This document shows, piece after piece, positions 43,824 through 52,021 of a stretch of DNA of 64,000 nt. The DNA comes from Paenibacillus sp. BK033 (GTDB lineage Bacteria; Bacillota; Bacilli; Paenibacillales; Paenibacillaceae): positions 434,001 through 498,000 of the forward strand of contig NZ_SLVP01000005.1 in the NCBI RefSeq assembly GCF_004345425.1, given 5' to 3'. The first letter of the stretch is position 1. Each line of letters starts with the position of its first letter. A model generated the notes under the pieces. That model did no database searches, was not told the DNA's origin, and saw only the letters and a list, made by a program, of their open reading frames with translations. Made by a program: the position numbers and the translations under genes.

Positions 43824-45755
43824 TTGGATGCACAGTTTCTAGACTTATTAGCCCAGAAATATGATACGGAAGAAAAAGTAGTAACCGAGATCATCAACCT
43901 TGAAGCGATCTCTAATCTTCCCAAAGGAACAGAGCATTTTGTCAGTGATTTGCATGGAGAGTTCCAGGCTTTTCAGCATGTATTAAGAAACGGTTCGGGT
44001 ACCGTAAAAGAAAAAATCAAAGCTTTGTTCCGTGAGGATTGGACGGATCATGAAATCAATGATTTTACGGCGCTAGTTTATTATCCTGAAGATAAAATTC
44101 AGTTGGTTAAAGGGGACTTGTGCGACAAACAAGCTTTGAACCGGTGGTATAGACAAACGATTGAACGGATGCTTAAGCTCATTTCTTATGCCTCTTCCAA
44201 ATATACACGCTCGAAATTGCGTAATGCTCTACCGGAGCAATTTGTATATATTGTAGAAGAGCTGCTGTACAAGACGGATTCAACCAACAATAAGGACCCT
44301 TATTATGAGGAAATCTATCGGCAAATCATTTCCTTGGGCCAGGCGGACAAGCTCATTATCGGCTTGGCTTATACAACCCAGCGACTGGTGGTTGACCATC
44401 TTCATGTGGTTGGAGATATCTATGACCGCGGGCCGGAGCCTGATAAAATTATGGACACACTGATCAACTACCATTCTGTAGACATTCAGTGGGGAAACCA
44501 TGATGTCTTATGGATAGGCGCCTATGCGGGTTCCTTGGTGTGCCTTGCTAATATTATCCGGATTTGCGCCAGATATGACAATCTGGACATCATCGAGGAT
44601 GTATATGGAATCAATCTTCGTCCACTGCTGAACCTGGCAGAGAAATACTATGACGACAATCCGGCCTTTAGACCCAAGCTGCAGAGCAACCATAACGGTT
44701 CAGAGCAGGAAATCCTGCAAATTACCAAAATTCATCAAGCCATTGCCATGATCCAATTTAAGCTTGAAATTCCGATTATCAAGAGACGCCCTTACTTCAA
44801 TATGTCTGAAAGGCTTTTGCTGGAGCAGATCGATTACGACAAATCCGAAATCAAAATCGGCGGAAAAACCTACTCTTTGGCCAACACTTGCTTCGCAACC
44901 GTAAATCCACGGCATCCGGAACAATTGCTGGAAGAGGAGCAGCAAGTGATGGAGAAGCTTCTGTTCTCCGTTCAGCATTCCGAAAAGCTGGCCAGACATA
45001 TGAATTTTCTGATGAAAAAGGGAAGCCTTTATTTAAAATACAACGGAAATTTGCTATTTCACGGCTGTATTCCTTTGGATGAAGAAGGAAACATGGAAGA
45101 AATGCAGATTGAAGACAAGACGTATTCGGGCCGCCGGTTGCTGGACGCTTTTGAATATTATTTGCGTTACGCCTTTGCGCATCCGGAAGAGACGGATGAT
45201 CTGGCTACGGATATGGTATGGTACATCTGGACAGGGGAATGCTCCTCGCTTTTCGGTAAGAAAGAAATGACCACCTTTGAACGGTACTTTATCCAAGATA
45301 AAGAAGCCTATAAGGAAAGAAAGAACCCTTATTACCATTTGCGCGAAAACGAGGAAATCTGCCGGAAAATCCTGCTGGAGTTTGATATGAATCCGGATCA
45401 TGGACATATCATTAACGGACATACGCCAGTTAAAGAAATTCGCGGAGAGAACCCCGTGAAAGCAAACGGAAAAATGGTTGTCATTGACGGCGGTTTTTCC
45501 AAAGCTTATCAATCCACAACGGGCATAGCCGGATATACCTTGTTATATAATTCTTTTGGCATGCAGCTCGTTGCCCATCAGAAATTTATTTCAAAAGAAG
45601 ATGTGTTATGTAACGGCACGGATGTATTGTCTATAAAAAGGCTAGTCGACAAAGAATTGGAGCGGAAGCTGGTAAGGGAAACCAATGTCGGGGAAAAGTT
45701 GCTGCAAAAAATCTCAACTTTGAAGAATCTCCTGGAATATCGCTACATGAAATGA
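43824..45755 (+). CDS. fbp: Fructose-1,6-bisphosphatase, class III
   Basis: 643 residues from TTG 43824 (AAGGAGG 8 bases upstream). Binuclear-metal phosphoesterase motifs are SDLHGEF (about 42-48), GDIYDRGPEPD and GNHDVLW, with HGCIPLD and GHTPVKE near the C-terminus, as in the Firmicute FBPase III family. It dephosphorylates fructose-1,6-bisphosphate in gluconeogenesis. Length matches the family (about 640-670). Monocistronic, with a very long hairpin downstream. Confidence 0.96.
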   Translation: MDAQFLDLLAQKYDTEEKVVTEIINLEAISNLPKGTEHFVSDLHGEFQAFQHVLRNGSGTVKEKIKALFREDWTDHEINDFTALVYYPEDKIQLVKGDLCDKQALNRWYRQTIERMLKLISYASSKYTRSKLRNALPEQFVYIVEELLYKTDSTNNKDPYYEEIYRQIISLGQADKLIIGLAYTTQRLVVDHLHVVGDIYDRGPEPDKIMDTLINYHSVDIQWGNHDVLWIGAYAGSLVCLANIIRICARYDNLDIIEDVYGINLRPLLNLAEKYYDDNPAFRPKLQSNHNGSEQEILQITKIHQAIAMIQFKLEIPIIKRRPYFNMSERLLLEQIDYDKSEIKIGGKTYSLANTCFATVNPRHPEQLLEEEQQVMEKLLFSVQHSEKLARHMNFLMKKGSLYLKYNGNLLFHGCIPLDEEGNMEEMQIEDKTYSGRRLLDAFEYYLRYAFAHPEETDDLATDMVWYIWTGECSSLFGKKEMTTFERYFIQDKEAYKERKNPYYHLRENEEICRKILLEFDMNPDHGHIINGHTPVKEIRGENPVKANGKMVVIDGGFSKAYQSTTGIAGYTLLYNSFGMQLVAHQKFISKEDVLCNGTDVLSIKRLVDKELERKLVRETNVGEKLLQKISTLKNLLEYRYMK

Positions 45756-45809
45756 ACATCCAGAGTACGGTTGTCCGTTGTTCCCAATAATGAAAAATTT
45801 GGGCATCCA

Positions 45810-45871
45810 GCAAAATGCTCTGCACCACTATTGTTAGTCACGACTAACCGTAATGGTGCAGAGCATTTTGC
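45810..45871. terminator. 62-base inverted repeat, probable bidirectional terminator
   Basis: 18-base perfect outer arms (GCAAAATGCTCTGCACCA and its complement), a 6-by-6 internal loop, then a 6-base inner stem (TTAGTC/GACTAA) with a 2-base loop. No U tract longer than four. It could also be a small mobile palindrome. Confidence 0.6.
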
Positions 45872-46046
45872 AACTTAGTCCCCATCCGAAATAAATTCGT
45901 TCATTCGTCTCGTTTTCCGTCTTTTATTCTTCCACAATATAGACCCCATCTATATATATTCTAAAATATATTAATTTGGTATATGACTTTGTTTCATATT
46001 AATATGTAGTTATCAAAGACAATAACGGTTGAAGGAGAGAATATAG

Positions 46047-46442
46047 ATGGAACAACACTACTACAATAACGCTCATATTTTTTGGGATGAAGTAATTGAA
46101 TCGGTTGTGATTCGATGGAATTCCTTCGCTACGGGGGACGATTTTAGAGAGCCTTTAGATAGATTGATTGAATTAGCCGTGATCAAGAAGGCTAAGAAAG
46201 CTTTATTTGATAACAGTCATATACTGGTCATGAAAGACGATATGAAATGGTTGTCTGAAGAGTGGCTGCCTAGACTAAAGAACGCTGGCATTCAATACAC
46301 AGCTACTGTTAATCCAACTAATTCCGTACGTAACAACGGCTTGAATGAAGAAGTTGCTGAAGAAAGTTCAACAAAATTGCAACACCATGAATTTGAAGGT
46401 GTACAAAAAGCAATTGCATGGTTATCAGAAATCGCGGCATGA
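46047..46442 (+). CDS. STAS/SEC14-like small protein
   Basis: 131 residues after GAAGGAGAG. It follows the pattern of short STAS/SEC14-like proteins: an early strand with a W (VVIRWNSFATGDDFREPLDR), a middle VMKDDMKWLSEEWLPRLKNAG and an end KAIAWLSEI. The role of these proteins is unknown; they are single-domain and cytosolic. A 40-residue membrane peptide gene follows 30 bases downstream, perhaps in the same unit. Confidence 0.7.
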   Translation: MEQHYYNNAHIFWDEVIESVVIRWNSFATGDDFREPLDRLIELAVIKKAKKALFDNSHILVMKDDMKWLSEEWLPRLKNAGIQYTATVNPTNSVRNNGLNEEVAEESSTKLQHHEFEGVQKAIAWLSEIAA

Positions 46443-46472
46443 TAGATATTAACGGGGATAGGATTGATACAG

Positions 46473-46595
46473 ATGTACACATTATTAGGCAGCGTTATTG
46501 GTATTATCGTGATCGGTGTATATGCGTACTTGACTGATAAAATAAATCAAAAAAGAGAAGAAATAAAAATCTGTATAGACAATGCTTTAAAGTAA
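46473..46595 (+). CDS. 40-residue single-helix membrane protein
   Basis: ATG 46473 after GGGGATAGG codes MYTLLGSVIGIIVIGVYAYL and then a charged helix (TDKINQKREEIK). A transmembrane segment of about 18 residues with a basic cytosolic tail. Good ribosome site and a terminator 50 bases downstream support it as a real gene. Confidence 0.6.
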   Translation: MYTLLGSVIGIIVIGVYAYLTDKINQKREEIKICIDNALK

Positions 46596-46641
46596 GTTTC
46601 TACGGTTATGCTTTATTGACAGAATATTCATGCAAATGTTC

Positions 46642-46677
46642 AAAAAAACATCCCGCAATCCATGCGGGATGTTTTTG
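46642..46677. terminator. Bidirectional intrinsic terminator
   Basis: AAACATCCCGC pairs with GCGGGATGTTT around a 7-base loop, with A- and T-rich flanks. Placed between convergent genes. Confidence 0.9.
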
Positions 46678-46690
46678 TCAAATAAATGTA

Positions 46691-47665
46691 TCAATCAATT
46701 TCTTGTTGTAAGACAGCATTCACTAATCGACGAACTTCATCAGTTGATTTGGTTTCCATTAATTGAATTCTTAGTTCGTTTGCGCCTCTAAACCCACGAA
46801 CATAGATTTTGAAAAAGCGAAGAAGCGGTTTAAATGAACGTGGCTGGGTTTCTGTTGAATATTTATCGTGAAGATCCAACTGCAAAAGAAGTAAATGGAG
46901 AAAATCCTTCGCGCTATGTTCTTTAGGTTCCTTTTCAAAAGCAAATGGATTGGTAAAGATACCGCGGCCAATCATGACACCATCAACGCCGTATTGTTCC
47001 ACTAATTTCAATCCTGTTGCGCGGTCAGGAATATCTCCATTAATCGTTAATAGCGTGTTTGGAGCAATTTCATCGCGCAATTTTTTTATTTCAGGGATTA
47101 GTTCCCAGTGCGCATCTACTTTGCTCATTTCTTTTTTTGTACGAAGATGAATAGAAAGATTTGCAATATCTTGCTTCAAAATATGTGTTAACCAACCGCG
47201 CCACTCGTCAACCTCCGAGTAACCCAATCTTGTTTTAACACTAACGGGTAATCCACCTGCTTTGGCTGCTTGAATAATTTCTGCCGCAACTTCAGGATGC
47301 CGTATTAATCCAGCACCTTTTCCATTGGAAGCGACGTTTTGTACAGGGCATCCCATGTTGATATCGATACCACGAAAACCCAGCTTCTTCATATCGATAC
47401 TCATCTGCTCAAACAATGCCGGCTTATTGCCCCAAAGATGAGCGACGATCGGTTGCTCATCTTCTGTGAACGTTAACCGACCACGAGTACTTTCAATTCC
47501 TGCAGGGTTGCAATAACTATCTGTACTTGTGAATTCCGTGAAAAATACGTCCGGTTTTGCAGCTGTACTAACGACGTGACGGAATACAACATCTGTGACA
47601 TCTTCCATTGGAGCTAATATAAAAAATGGCTTCGGCAAATCAAGCCAAAAATTCTCGTTACTCAT
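46691..47665 (-). CDS. tRNA-dihydrouridine synthase
   Basis: 324 residues from ATG 47665 (AGAAGGAGAT upstream). FMN barrel of the Dus family: ILAPMEDVTDVVFR at the N-terminus, DINMGCPVQNVASNGKGAGL with the catalytic Cys, SVKTRLGY, and DGVMIGRGIFTNPFAFE with the phosphate-binding loop. It reduces uridine in the tRNA D-loop. Which Dus subclass is not settled; the short C-terminal helical domain is present. Confidence 0.93.
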   Translation of the reverse strand: MSNENFWLDLPKPFFILAPMEDVTDVVFRHVVSTAAKPDVFFTEFTSTDSYCNPAGIESTRGRLTFTEDEQPIVAHLWGNKPALFEQMSIDMKKLGFRGIDINMGCPVQNVASNGKGAGLIRHPEVAAEIIQAAKAGGLPVSVKTRLGYSEVDEWRGWLTHILKQDIANLSIHLRTKKEMSKVDAHWELIPEIKKLRDEIAPNTLLTINGDIPDRATGLKLVEQYGVDGVMIGRGIFTNPFAFEKEPKEHSAKDFLHLLLLQLDLHDKYSTETQPRSFKPLLRFFKIYVRGFRGANELRIQLMETKSTDEVRRLVNAVLQQEID

Positions 47666-47792
47666 ATAATCTCCTTCTTTTGCAGCATTTAAAATGGTTA
47701 GGCTATTGTAATGTCTTTTACCCATCATTCATAGTATCATTTTTTTTCGTTTATGCAAAAAAAAATTATAGATCATTCATTTTAAGTATAAA

Positions 47793-48710
47793 TTATATCT
47801 GATTCGAAAGGGCATCATTACGGGATCGGAGATAATGAACGGGTGAGAGTCCAAACAATCTCTTATACTCGCGGCTGAATTGAGTCGAACTTTGGTAGCC
47901 CATTTGCAGTGCCGTTTCGGTAACATTTGCACCGTCAAGCAGAAGCCTTCTCGCCTCTTGAAGACGAAGTTGTTTTTGATATTGTAAAGGTGTTTTACCG
48001 GTAACTTCTTTAAATTTGTAATGAAGACTAGAAACACTCATATTCCCAAGTTTAGCCAGCTCTTTAATGTTAATGTTACTATTAAAGTTATGTGTAACCC
48101 AGTCGACCACCTTGCTTATCTCGGAAGCTTCCTGATGCCATAACATGCTGAAGTAAAAAGCAGCACCTTCTTCGCCCGCTAGCAGCCAGAAGATAATTTC
48201 TCTTTTTACTGCTGGTGCGAGGTACTTTGCGGCTTTGGGGTTTTGTAAGAGTTTAATCAATTTTTCGAAACCTTCCGCCACTTCAAGTGTTGTTTTTCCA
48301 ACAAAAATGCCTTGATGCGATTCAGATCTTGGTTGGAGCTTAAGGTCGGCTTCAGTTGCGACAGCGGCGACTTCTCCAGGTGGCAATTCAATCCGAAGCG
48401 CCATATACGGAGTATCGACTGAAGCTTCTACCACCTGACCTGTAACCGGCAAATTTACGCTTGTTGCAAGAAAATTCCCCGGCTTGTATTCAATAGTTTC
48501 TTCTCCAATCTGCATGTGCGTTTTCCCTTGCACAATAATGCAGAGAGACGGTTTTAATGGACCTTTTGATGCAACAGTCGGACTTTTTTCGGTCAAGATT
48601 TGAAGGAAGGGAATTACTGTCTGAAATCGGTTAGTACGTAAAGGTAATTTTAGAATTACATTTAATATGCGGTTCAGGACCTCTTGTACATTTTCCTGAT
48701 AATTGTCCAT
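47793..48710 (-). CDS. AraC-family regulator (YqhC-like)
   Basis: 305 residues from ATG 48710 (AAGGGGTGA upstream). The N-terminal AraC_N domain (PSLCIIVQGKTHMQIGEETI, then YKPGNFLATSVNLPVTG) is the type found in YqhC, which in E. coli senses aldehydes. Two C-terminal helix-turn-helix motifs: NINIKELAKLGNMSVSSLHY and NVTETALQMGYQSSTQFSRE. It is divergent from an aldo/keto reductase, matching the YqhC-reductase logic. No sensor Cys homologous to E. coli YqhC can be assigned by eye. Confidence 0.9.
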   Translation of the reverse strand: MDNYQENVQEVLNRILNVILKLPLRTNRFQTVIPFLQILTEKSPTVASKGPLKPSLCIIVQGKTHMQIGEETIEYKPGNFLATSVNLPVTGQVVEASVDTPYMALRIELPPGEVAAVATEADLKLQPRSESHQGIFVGKTTLEVAEGFEKLIKLLQNPKAAKYLAPAVKREIIFWLLAGEEGAAFYFSMLWHQEASEISKVVDWVTHNFNSNINIKELAKLGNMSVSSLHYKFKEVTGKTPLQYQKQLRLQEARRLLLDGANVTETALQMGYQSSTQFSREYKRLFGLSPVHYLRSRNDALSNQI

Positions 48711-48939
48711 GGTAGTAATCACCCCTTAGTATCAAAAGGTTTTCTTAATATGCATTAGAGCACGTCGTACATAAGAAAACAACTCCATTTGGAGGATTAG
48801 GCAGACATTCAATACGATTGAACTATCTATAAAAATGAAGACGGCACATAATAACGGATGTAGCGACAGTTACATGCTGGTTGCTAAGCAGTATGATAGT
48901 CATGCTATAAAATACCCAATATTAAGGAGGATATACAGA

Positions 48940-49971
48940 ATGAAGTATAAGCAGCTTGGAAATACAGGACTAATAGTTTCACAACTTGCGTTAGGCACAA
49001 TGACGTTCACGAGTGGAAAGGATACCCATAAAATTCTCGGTTCTGTTGGGCAGCAAGAAGCCGACAAGATGATAAAAAAGAGTGTCGATGTCGGAATTAA
49101 TTTCTTTGATACTGCTGATATTTATGCAGAAGGCGAAAGTGAAATTATTCTTGGACAATCCTTCCGCAATCTTGGTATTGCGCGGGAGGAAGTTGTAATT
49201 GCCAGCAAAGCCGCCGGACGAACAGGCATGGGACGTAACGATGTCGGTGCTTCAAGAGGACATATTATGAATGCAGTGGAAGCAAGTTTAAAGAGATTAA
49301 AGACGGATTATATCGATTTGTATCAGATTCACGCCGATGATTTCTTGACGCCTATAGAAGAAACTTTAGGTTCTTTGAATGATCTGGTAACACAGGGGAA
49401 GGTGCGATATATAGGCGTATCGAACTGGCATGCTTGGAAAATTGCTGACGCTCTTGGTATTTCTGAACGAAAAAATCTCGCTCGTTTTGAAACGGTTCAG
49501 GGGTATTATTCTCTTGCAAGCCGTGATGTTGAGCGAGAACTGGCACCTTTGATGGAAGCGAAGAAGATGGGACTTCTGGTGTGGGGGCCGCTTGCTGGCG
49601 GTCTGCTGTCAGGGCGTTACGATCGACACAATCAAAAGGCAGAGGATTCGCGCCGCTCTGCGGTTGATTTCCCGATTGTAGATAAAGAGCGAGCTTGGAA
49701 TATCATTGATAAGATAAAACCGATCGCAGAAGCACATGGGACAAGTATAGCAAGTGTGGCGCTTGCTTGGCTGATGACAAGACCAGTAGTAACCTCTGTT
49801 CTTGTTGGCGCGAAACGATTGGAACAGTTGGAAGAAAATCTGGAAGCCGCAAATTTAGAACTGACGGATGATGAAATTCGGCAACTTGACGAAGTGAGCA
49901 CACTGCCTCCTGAATATCCAGGTTGGATGGTTGACTATCAGAAAAGAGATCGCCTGGGACCGCTTTTTTGA
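48940..49971 (+). CDS. Aldo/keto reductase
   Basis: 343 residues from ATG 48940 (TTAAGGAGG upstream); the longer opening to 48835 has no ribosome site. TIM barrel with the catalytic tetrad: Asp and Tyr in FFDTADIYAEGESE, Lys in VIASKAAG and His in YQIHADD. SVLVGAKRLEQLEENL binds the NADPH phosphate. Probably reduces toxic aldehydes; the divergent YqhC-like regulator supports that. The 115-base divergent spacer holds the shared control region. Confidence 0.93.
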   Translation: MKYKQLGNTGLIVSQLALGTMTFTSGKDTHKILGSVGQQEADKMIKKSVDVGINFFDTADIYAEGESEIILGQSFRNLGIAREEVVIASKAAGRTGMGRNDVGASRGHIMNAVEASLKRLKTDYIDLYQIHADDFLTPIEETLGSLNDLVTQGKVRYIGVSNWHAWKIADALGISERKNLARFETVQGYYSLASRDVERELAPLMEAKKMGLLVWGPLAGGLLSGRYDRHNQKAEDSRRSAVDFPIVDKERAWNIIDKIKPIAEAHGTSIASVALAWLMTRPVVTSVLVGAKRLEQLEENLEAANLELTDDEIRQLDEVSTLPPEYPGWMVDYQKRDRLGPLF

Positions 49972-50048
49972 CAGCAGAGAATCGTGAGCTTACTTTATAA
50001 AGAAGGAATGTAAAGGATATGAACCTGAGCCACTCAGCTGCGGCGACG

Positions 50049-50066
50049 TAGAACTATAGTTCAATA
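50049..50066. repeat. Family 1 repeat, partial copy
   Basis: GTAGAACTATAGTTCAAT; only the 3' palindromic part of the family 1 core is recognisable. Confidence 0.5.
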
Positions 50067-50072
50067 AGTACA

Positions 50073-50108
50073 ACGGAAGTCGGTCACTATGACCGACTTC
50101 CGTCTTTT
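50073..50108 (+). terminator. Intrinsic terminator
   Basis: ACGGAAGTCGGTC pairs with GACCGACTTCCGT around a 5-base loop, then CTTTT. Confidence 0.9.
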
Positions 50109-50178
50109 AACAACTAAGGCGAGACAAATAAAATAAACATACAGGAGTAGACTGCACTTTGTATGCTCCGTTTCTCAC

Positions 50179-50328
50179 TTATCTTGTCTCTCGATGAAGC
50201 GTCATCTTTTTATGAGAAGGACAGTACTTGCTAAGCTCCAGGCGGCTCGGATTATTTTTCTTGTTTTTCATTGTCGTGTAATTACGGGCACCGCATTCCG
50301 TACATGCTAAAGTAATGATCACTCGCAT
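50179..50328 (-). CDS. rpmG: 50S ribosomal protein L33
   Basis: 49 residues from ATG 50328 (GGAAGGTGAT upstream). MRVIITLACTECGARNYTTM, then KNKKNNPSRLELSKYCPSHK and an end TLHRETR are diagnostic of L33. The zinc site has the first CxxC (C9, C12) and a second pair in which the last Cys is replaced by His (CPSH). Bacilli carry several L33 paralogues; this one stands alone among accessory genes. Confidence 0.95.
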   Translation of the reverse strand: MRVIITLACTECGARNYTTMKNKKNNPSRLELSKYCPSHKKMTLHRETR

Positions 50329-50531
50329 GATGATTATCACCTTCCTTCATTACCATATTATGTATGACTTCAACCACGTGATCAGCACGAAATAAAGAAT
50401 ATGCCTTAATTCATTTGGACATGAAAAAGCATCAACTACTCAAATTTATGCCCAGCTGCGCGGGGAACGTAGAAGAGAGTTGTATCGATACCCGCTCGAA
50501 GCAGACCTCCAAAGGCAATGTCGAATGAAAG

Positions 50532-51134
50532 GTGGTAAAGGCAATAGCAACACTTATTGTTCCAATTGACTGGTTTAAAAAGCAAAATGGGAGGGTTAAA
50601 TTCACAATTATAACCTTACTGTTAATAGCCGCCTTAGTTTTCTTCGCAATAGCTTCATCATTAATACTGGCTGCGTTCCGACTTACTTATCGTCATTGGG
50701 TCATATCGGCAGGCTTTTTCGTGTTGCTACTTTTGGTTGCAACATTTTCTTGTGGAGTTATAGCTTGTCTACAAATGTACACGAAAAGGTTCCGAGTGTT
50801 GATTCGTACGATCGGGACGATAGCACTGTTGGCAACTGTTGGCTTTGGATGTTTTTGGGGGTGTTTCATTTCAATATTTTATACTGCCAGTATCGAGGAG
50901 CAGATGGTTGAGCGTGATGGCACAAAAATGCTTGCCGAAGTAAGTTCGTTTTTGGATGTAGATGTGTATTACTACGACTATAAAAACTGGTTTGTTCGTA
51001 GTGATAAATATAGGATTCATGAGTGGTACGGAGACGGTGGATATAACCCGCTTAAACATGAATTAATGCCAGAACCGATAACAGTTACGTACTTCGATGA
51101 AAACGGAAATCGCATAGGCGGTGCGGGACAGTAG
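50532..51134 (+). CDS. Membrane protein, duplicated copy 1
   Basis: 200 residues from GTG 50532. Three hydrophobic helices (about 26-50, 57-78, 88-112), then an extracytoplasmic domain of about 85 residues rich in Tyr (DVDVYYYDYKNWF) and ending FDENGNRIGG. The copy at 56449-57057 is nearly identical, including the first codons and the family 1 repeat downstream. No family recognised; the start is uncertain because neither copy has a good ribosome site. Confidence 0.75.
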   Translation: MVKAIATLIVPIDWFKKQNGRVKFTIITLLLIAALVFFAIASSLILAAFRLTYRHWVISAGFFVLLLLVATFSCGVIACLQMYTKRFRVLIRTIGTIALLATVGFGCFWGCFISIFYTASIEEQMVERDGTKMLAEVSSFLDVDVYYYDYKNWFVRSDKYRIHEWYGDGGYNPLKHELMPEPITVTYFDENGNRIGGAGQ

Positions 51135-51147
51135 ATGAGGTAAAACC

Positions 51148-51233
51148 ATTAAGCTATCGGGAGGGCTATAGCTGAATGAACACTACGGCAGATGCTCGGA
51201 TGATCGACTATCGTTTTCATTGAAGAAAAGGGC
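51148..51233. repeat. Family 1 repeat, composite copy
   Basis: Left motif ATTAAGCTATCGGGAGGG then CTATAGCTGAAT (51148-51176), a variable middle, and right motif TGAAGAAAAGGGCAG. Same layout as copies at 57062 and 58345. Confidence 0.65.
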
Positions 51234-51414
51234 AGGCACTAAGGAGCTGCGGGAAGCTCTCTGTTATGGCGCGGAAGAACCGATTGTGCTGATGTACTTA
51301 GCCTGGTCTGGCGGTTAATCCGGACGAGAAGCAGTACCAGGATGAGTACCTGGAATCGCTTCAGAATCAATATGTACTCGCGCAAAAACCGGATCGATTC
51401 TCTAAAGGAGAATG
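51231..51414 (+). pseudogene. Frameshifted gene remnant
   Basis: One frame reads KELREALCYGAEEPIVLMYL and stops soon after; the next frame continues LAVNPDEKQYQDEYLESLQN and ends in KPDRFSKGE and a stop. Together they look like the C-terminus of one protein broken by a one-base shift. Family not recognised. Confidence 0.5.
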
Positions 51415-51425
51415 ATCCGGTTTTT
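51384..51425 (+). terminator. Intrinsic terminator
   Basis: AAAAACCGGATC and GATCCGGTTTTT with an inner ATTCTC/GAGAAT stem. It overlaps the end of the gene remnant. Confidence 0.9.
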
Positions 51426-51462
51426 CTGCTAAAGTCTGAATGAATTGGTAAGACAGATAAGA

Positions 51463-51514
51463 TTGACAATTAATTATCCTAAAGGTAGAATAAATAATGT
51501 TAGGATAATTAATT
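51463..51514 (+). promoter_or_regulatory. MarR-family promoter and operator
   Basis: TTGACA (51463-51468), 17 bases, TAGAAT (51486-51491). A perfect 15-base inverted repeat (AATTAATTATCCTAA at 51468, complement at 51500-51514) brackets the -10 box, a design for autorepression. Confidence 0.8.
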
Positions 51515-51539
51515 GAACACCTAGATAGGAGGATGCAGA

Positions 51540-52019
51540 TTGTCCGAACGCGATGCAGAAGGAATGGAACTTGATCTAAAGCTAATTCGCGTATTGAGAA
51601 ATATGGTAAAAGAGTTGTACGCGAGCTTGGAGCATGATATCGAAAGCTACGGGCTTAGTACCGAGAATTTTCGCATTCTAGAGCTTCTCTATAACAGAGG
51701 TCCTCATCCAATCCAGAAGATCAGCGATACCTTTGCTATTCCAAGCGGGAGTATCACCTATGTGGTGGACAAGCTTGAAAAAAAGGGGTTGGTCGAACGG
51801 ATTCCTATTCCAGGAGACCGTAGAAAAACGAATGTCTCCTTAACAGCTGCTGGTCGAAGCAGCTTTGACAATATTTTTCCAAAGCATGCTCAATTTATTT
51901 CCAAGCAGTTGTCTTTCGCGACCGACGAGGAGAAGCGCGAGTTAATCGATGTAATGAAGAAGATCGGCTACGGCATCAAAAACCGTGACAACACAGACAA
52001 TCAGAAACAGGAGGACTAA
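51540..52019 (+). CDS. MarR-family regulator
   Basis: 159 residues from TTG 51540 (TAGGAGG upstream). Winged helix: LSTENFRILELLYNRGPHPI, recognition helix region FAIPSGSITYVVDKLEKKGL and wing RIPIPGDRRKTNVSLT. No Cys in the sensor position of the OhrR/MgrA type, so a ligand-binding rather than thiol-based mechanism is likelier. Likely autoregulated by the palindrome over its promoter; the LLM oxidoreductase starts 2 bases after its stop and shares the mRNA. Confidence 0.92.
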   Translation: MSERDAEGMELDLKLIRVLRNMVKELYASLEHDIESYGLSTENFRILELLYNRGPHPIQKISDTFAIPSGSITYVVDKLEKKGLVERIPIPGDRRKTNVSLTAAGRSSFDNIFPKHAQFISKQLSFATDEEKRELIDVMKKIGYGIKNRDNTDNQKQED

Positions 52020-52021
52020 AC

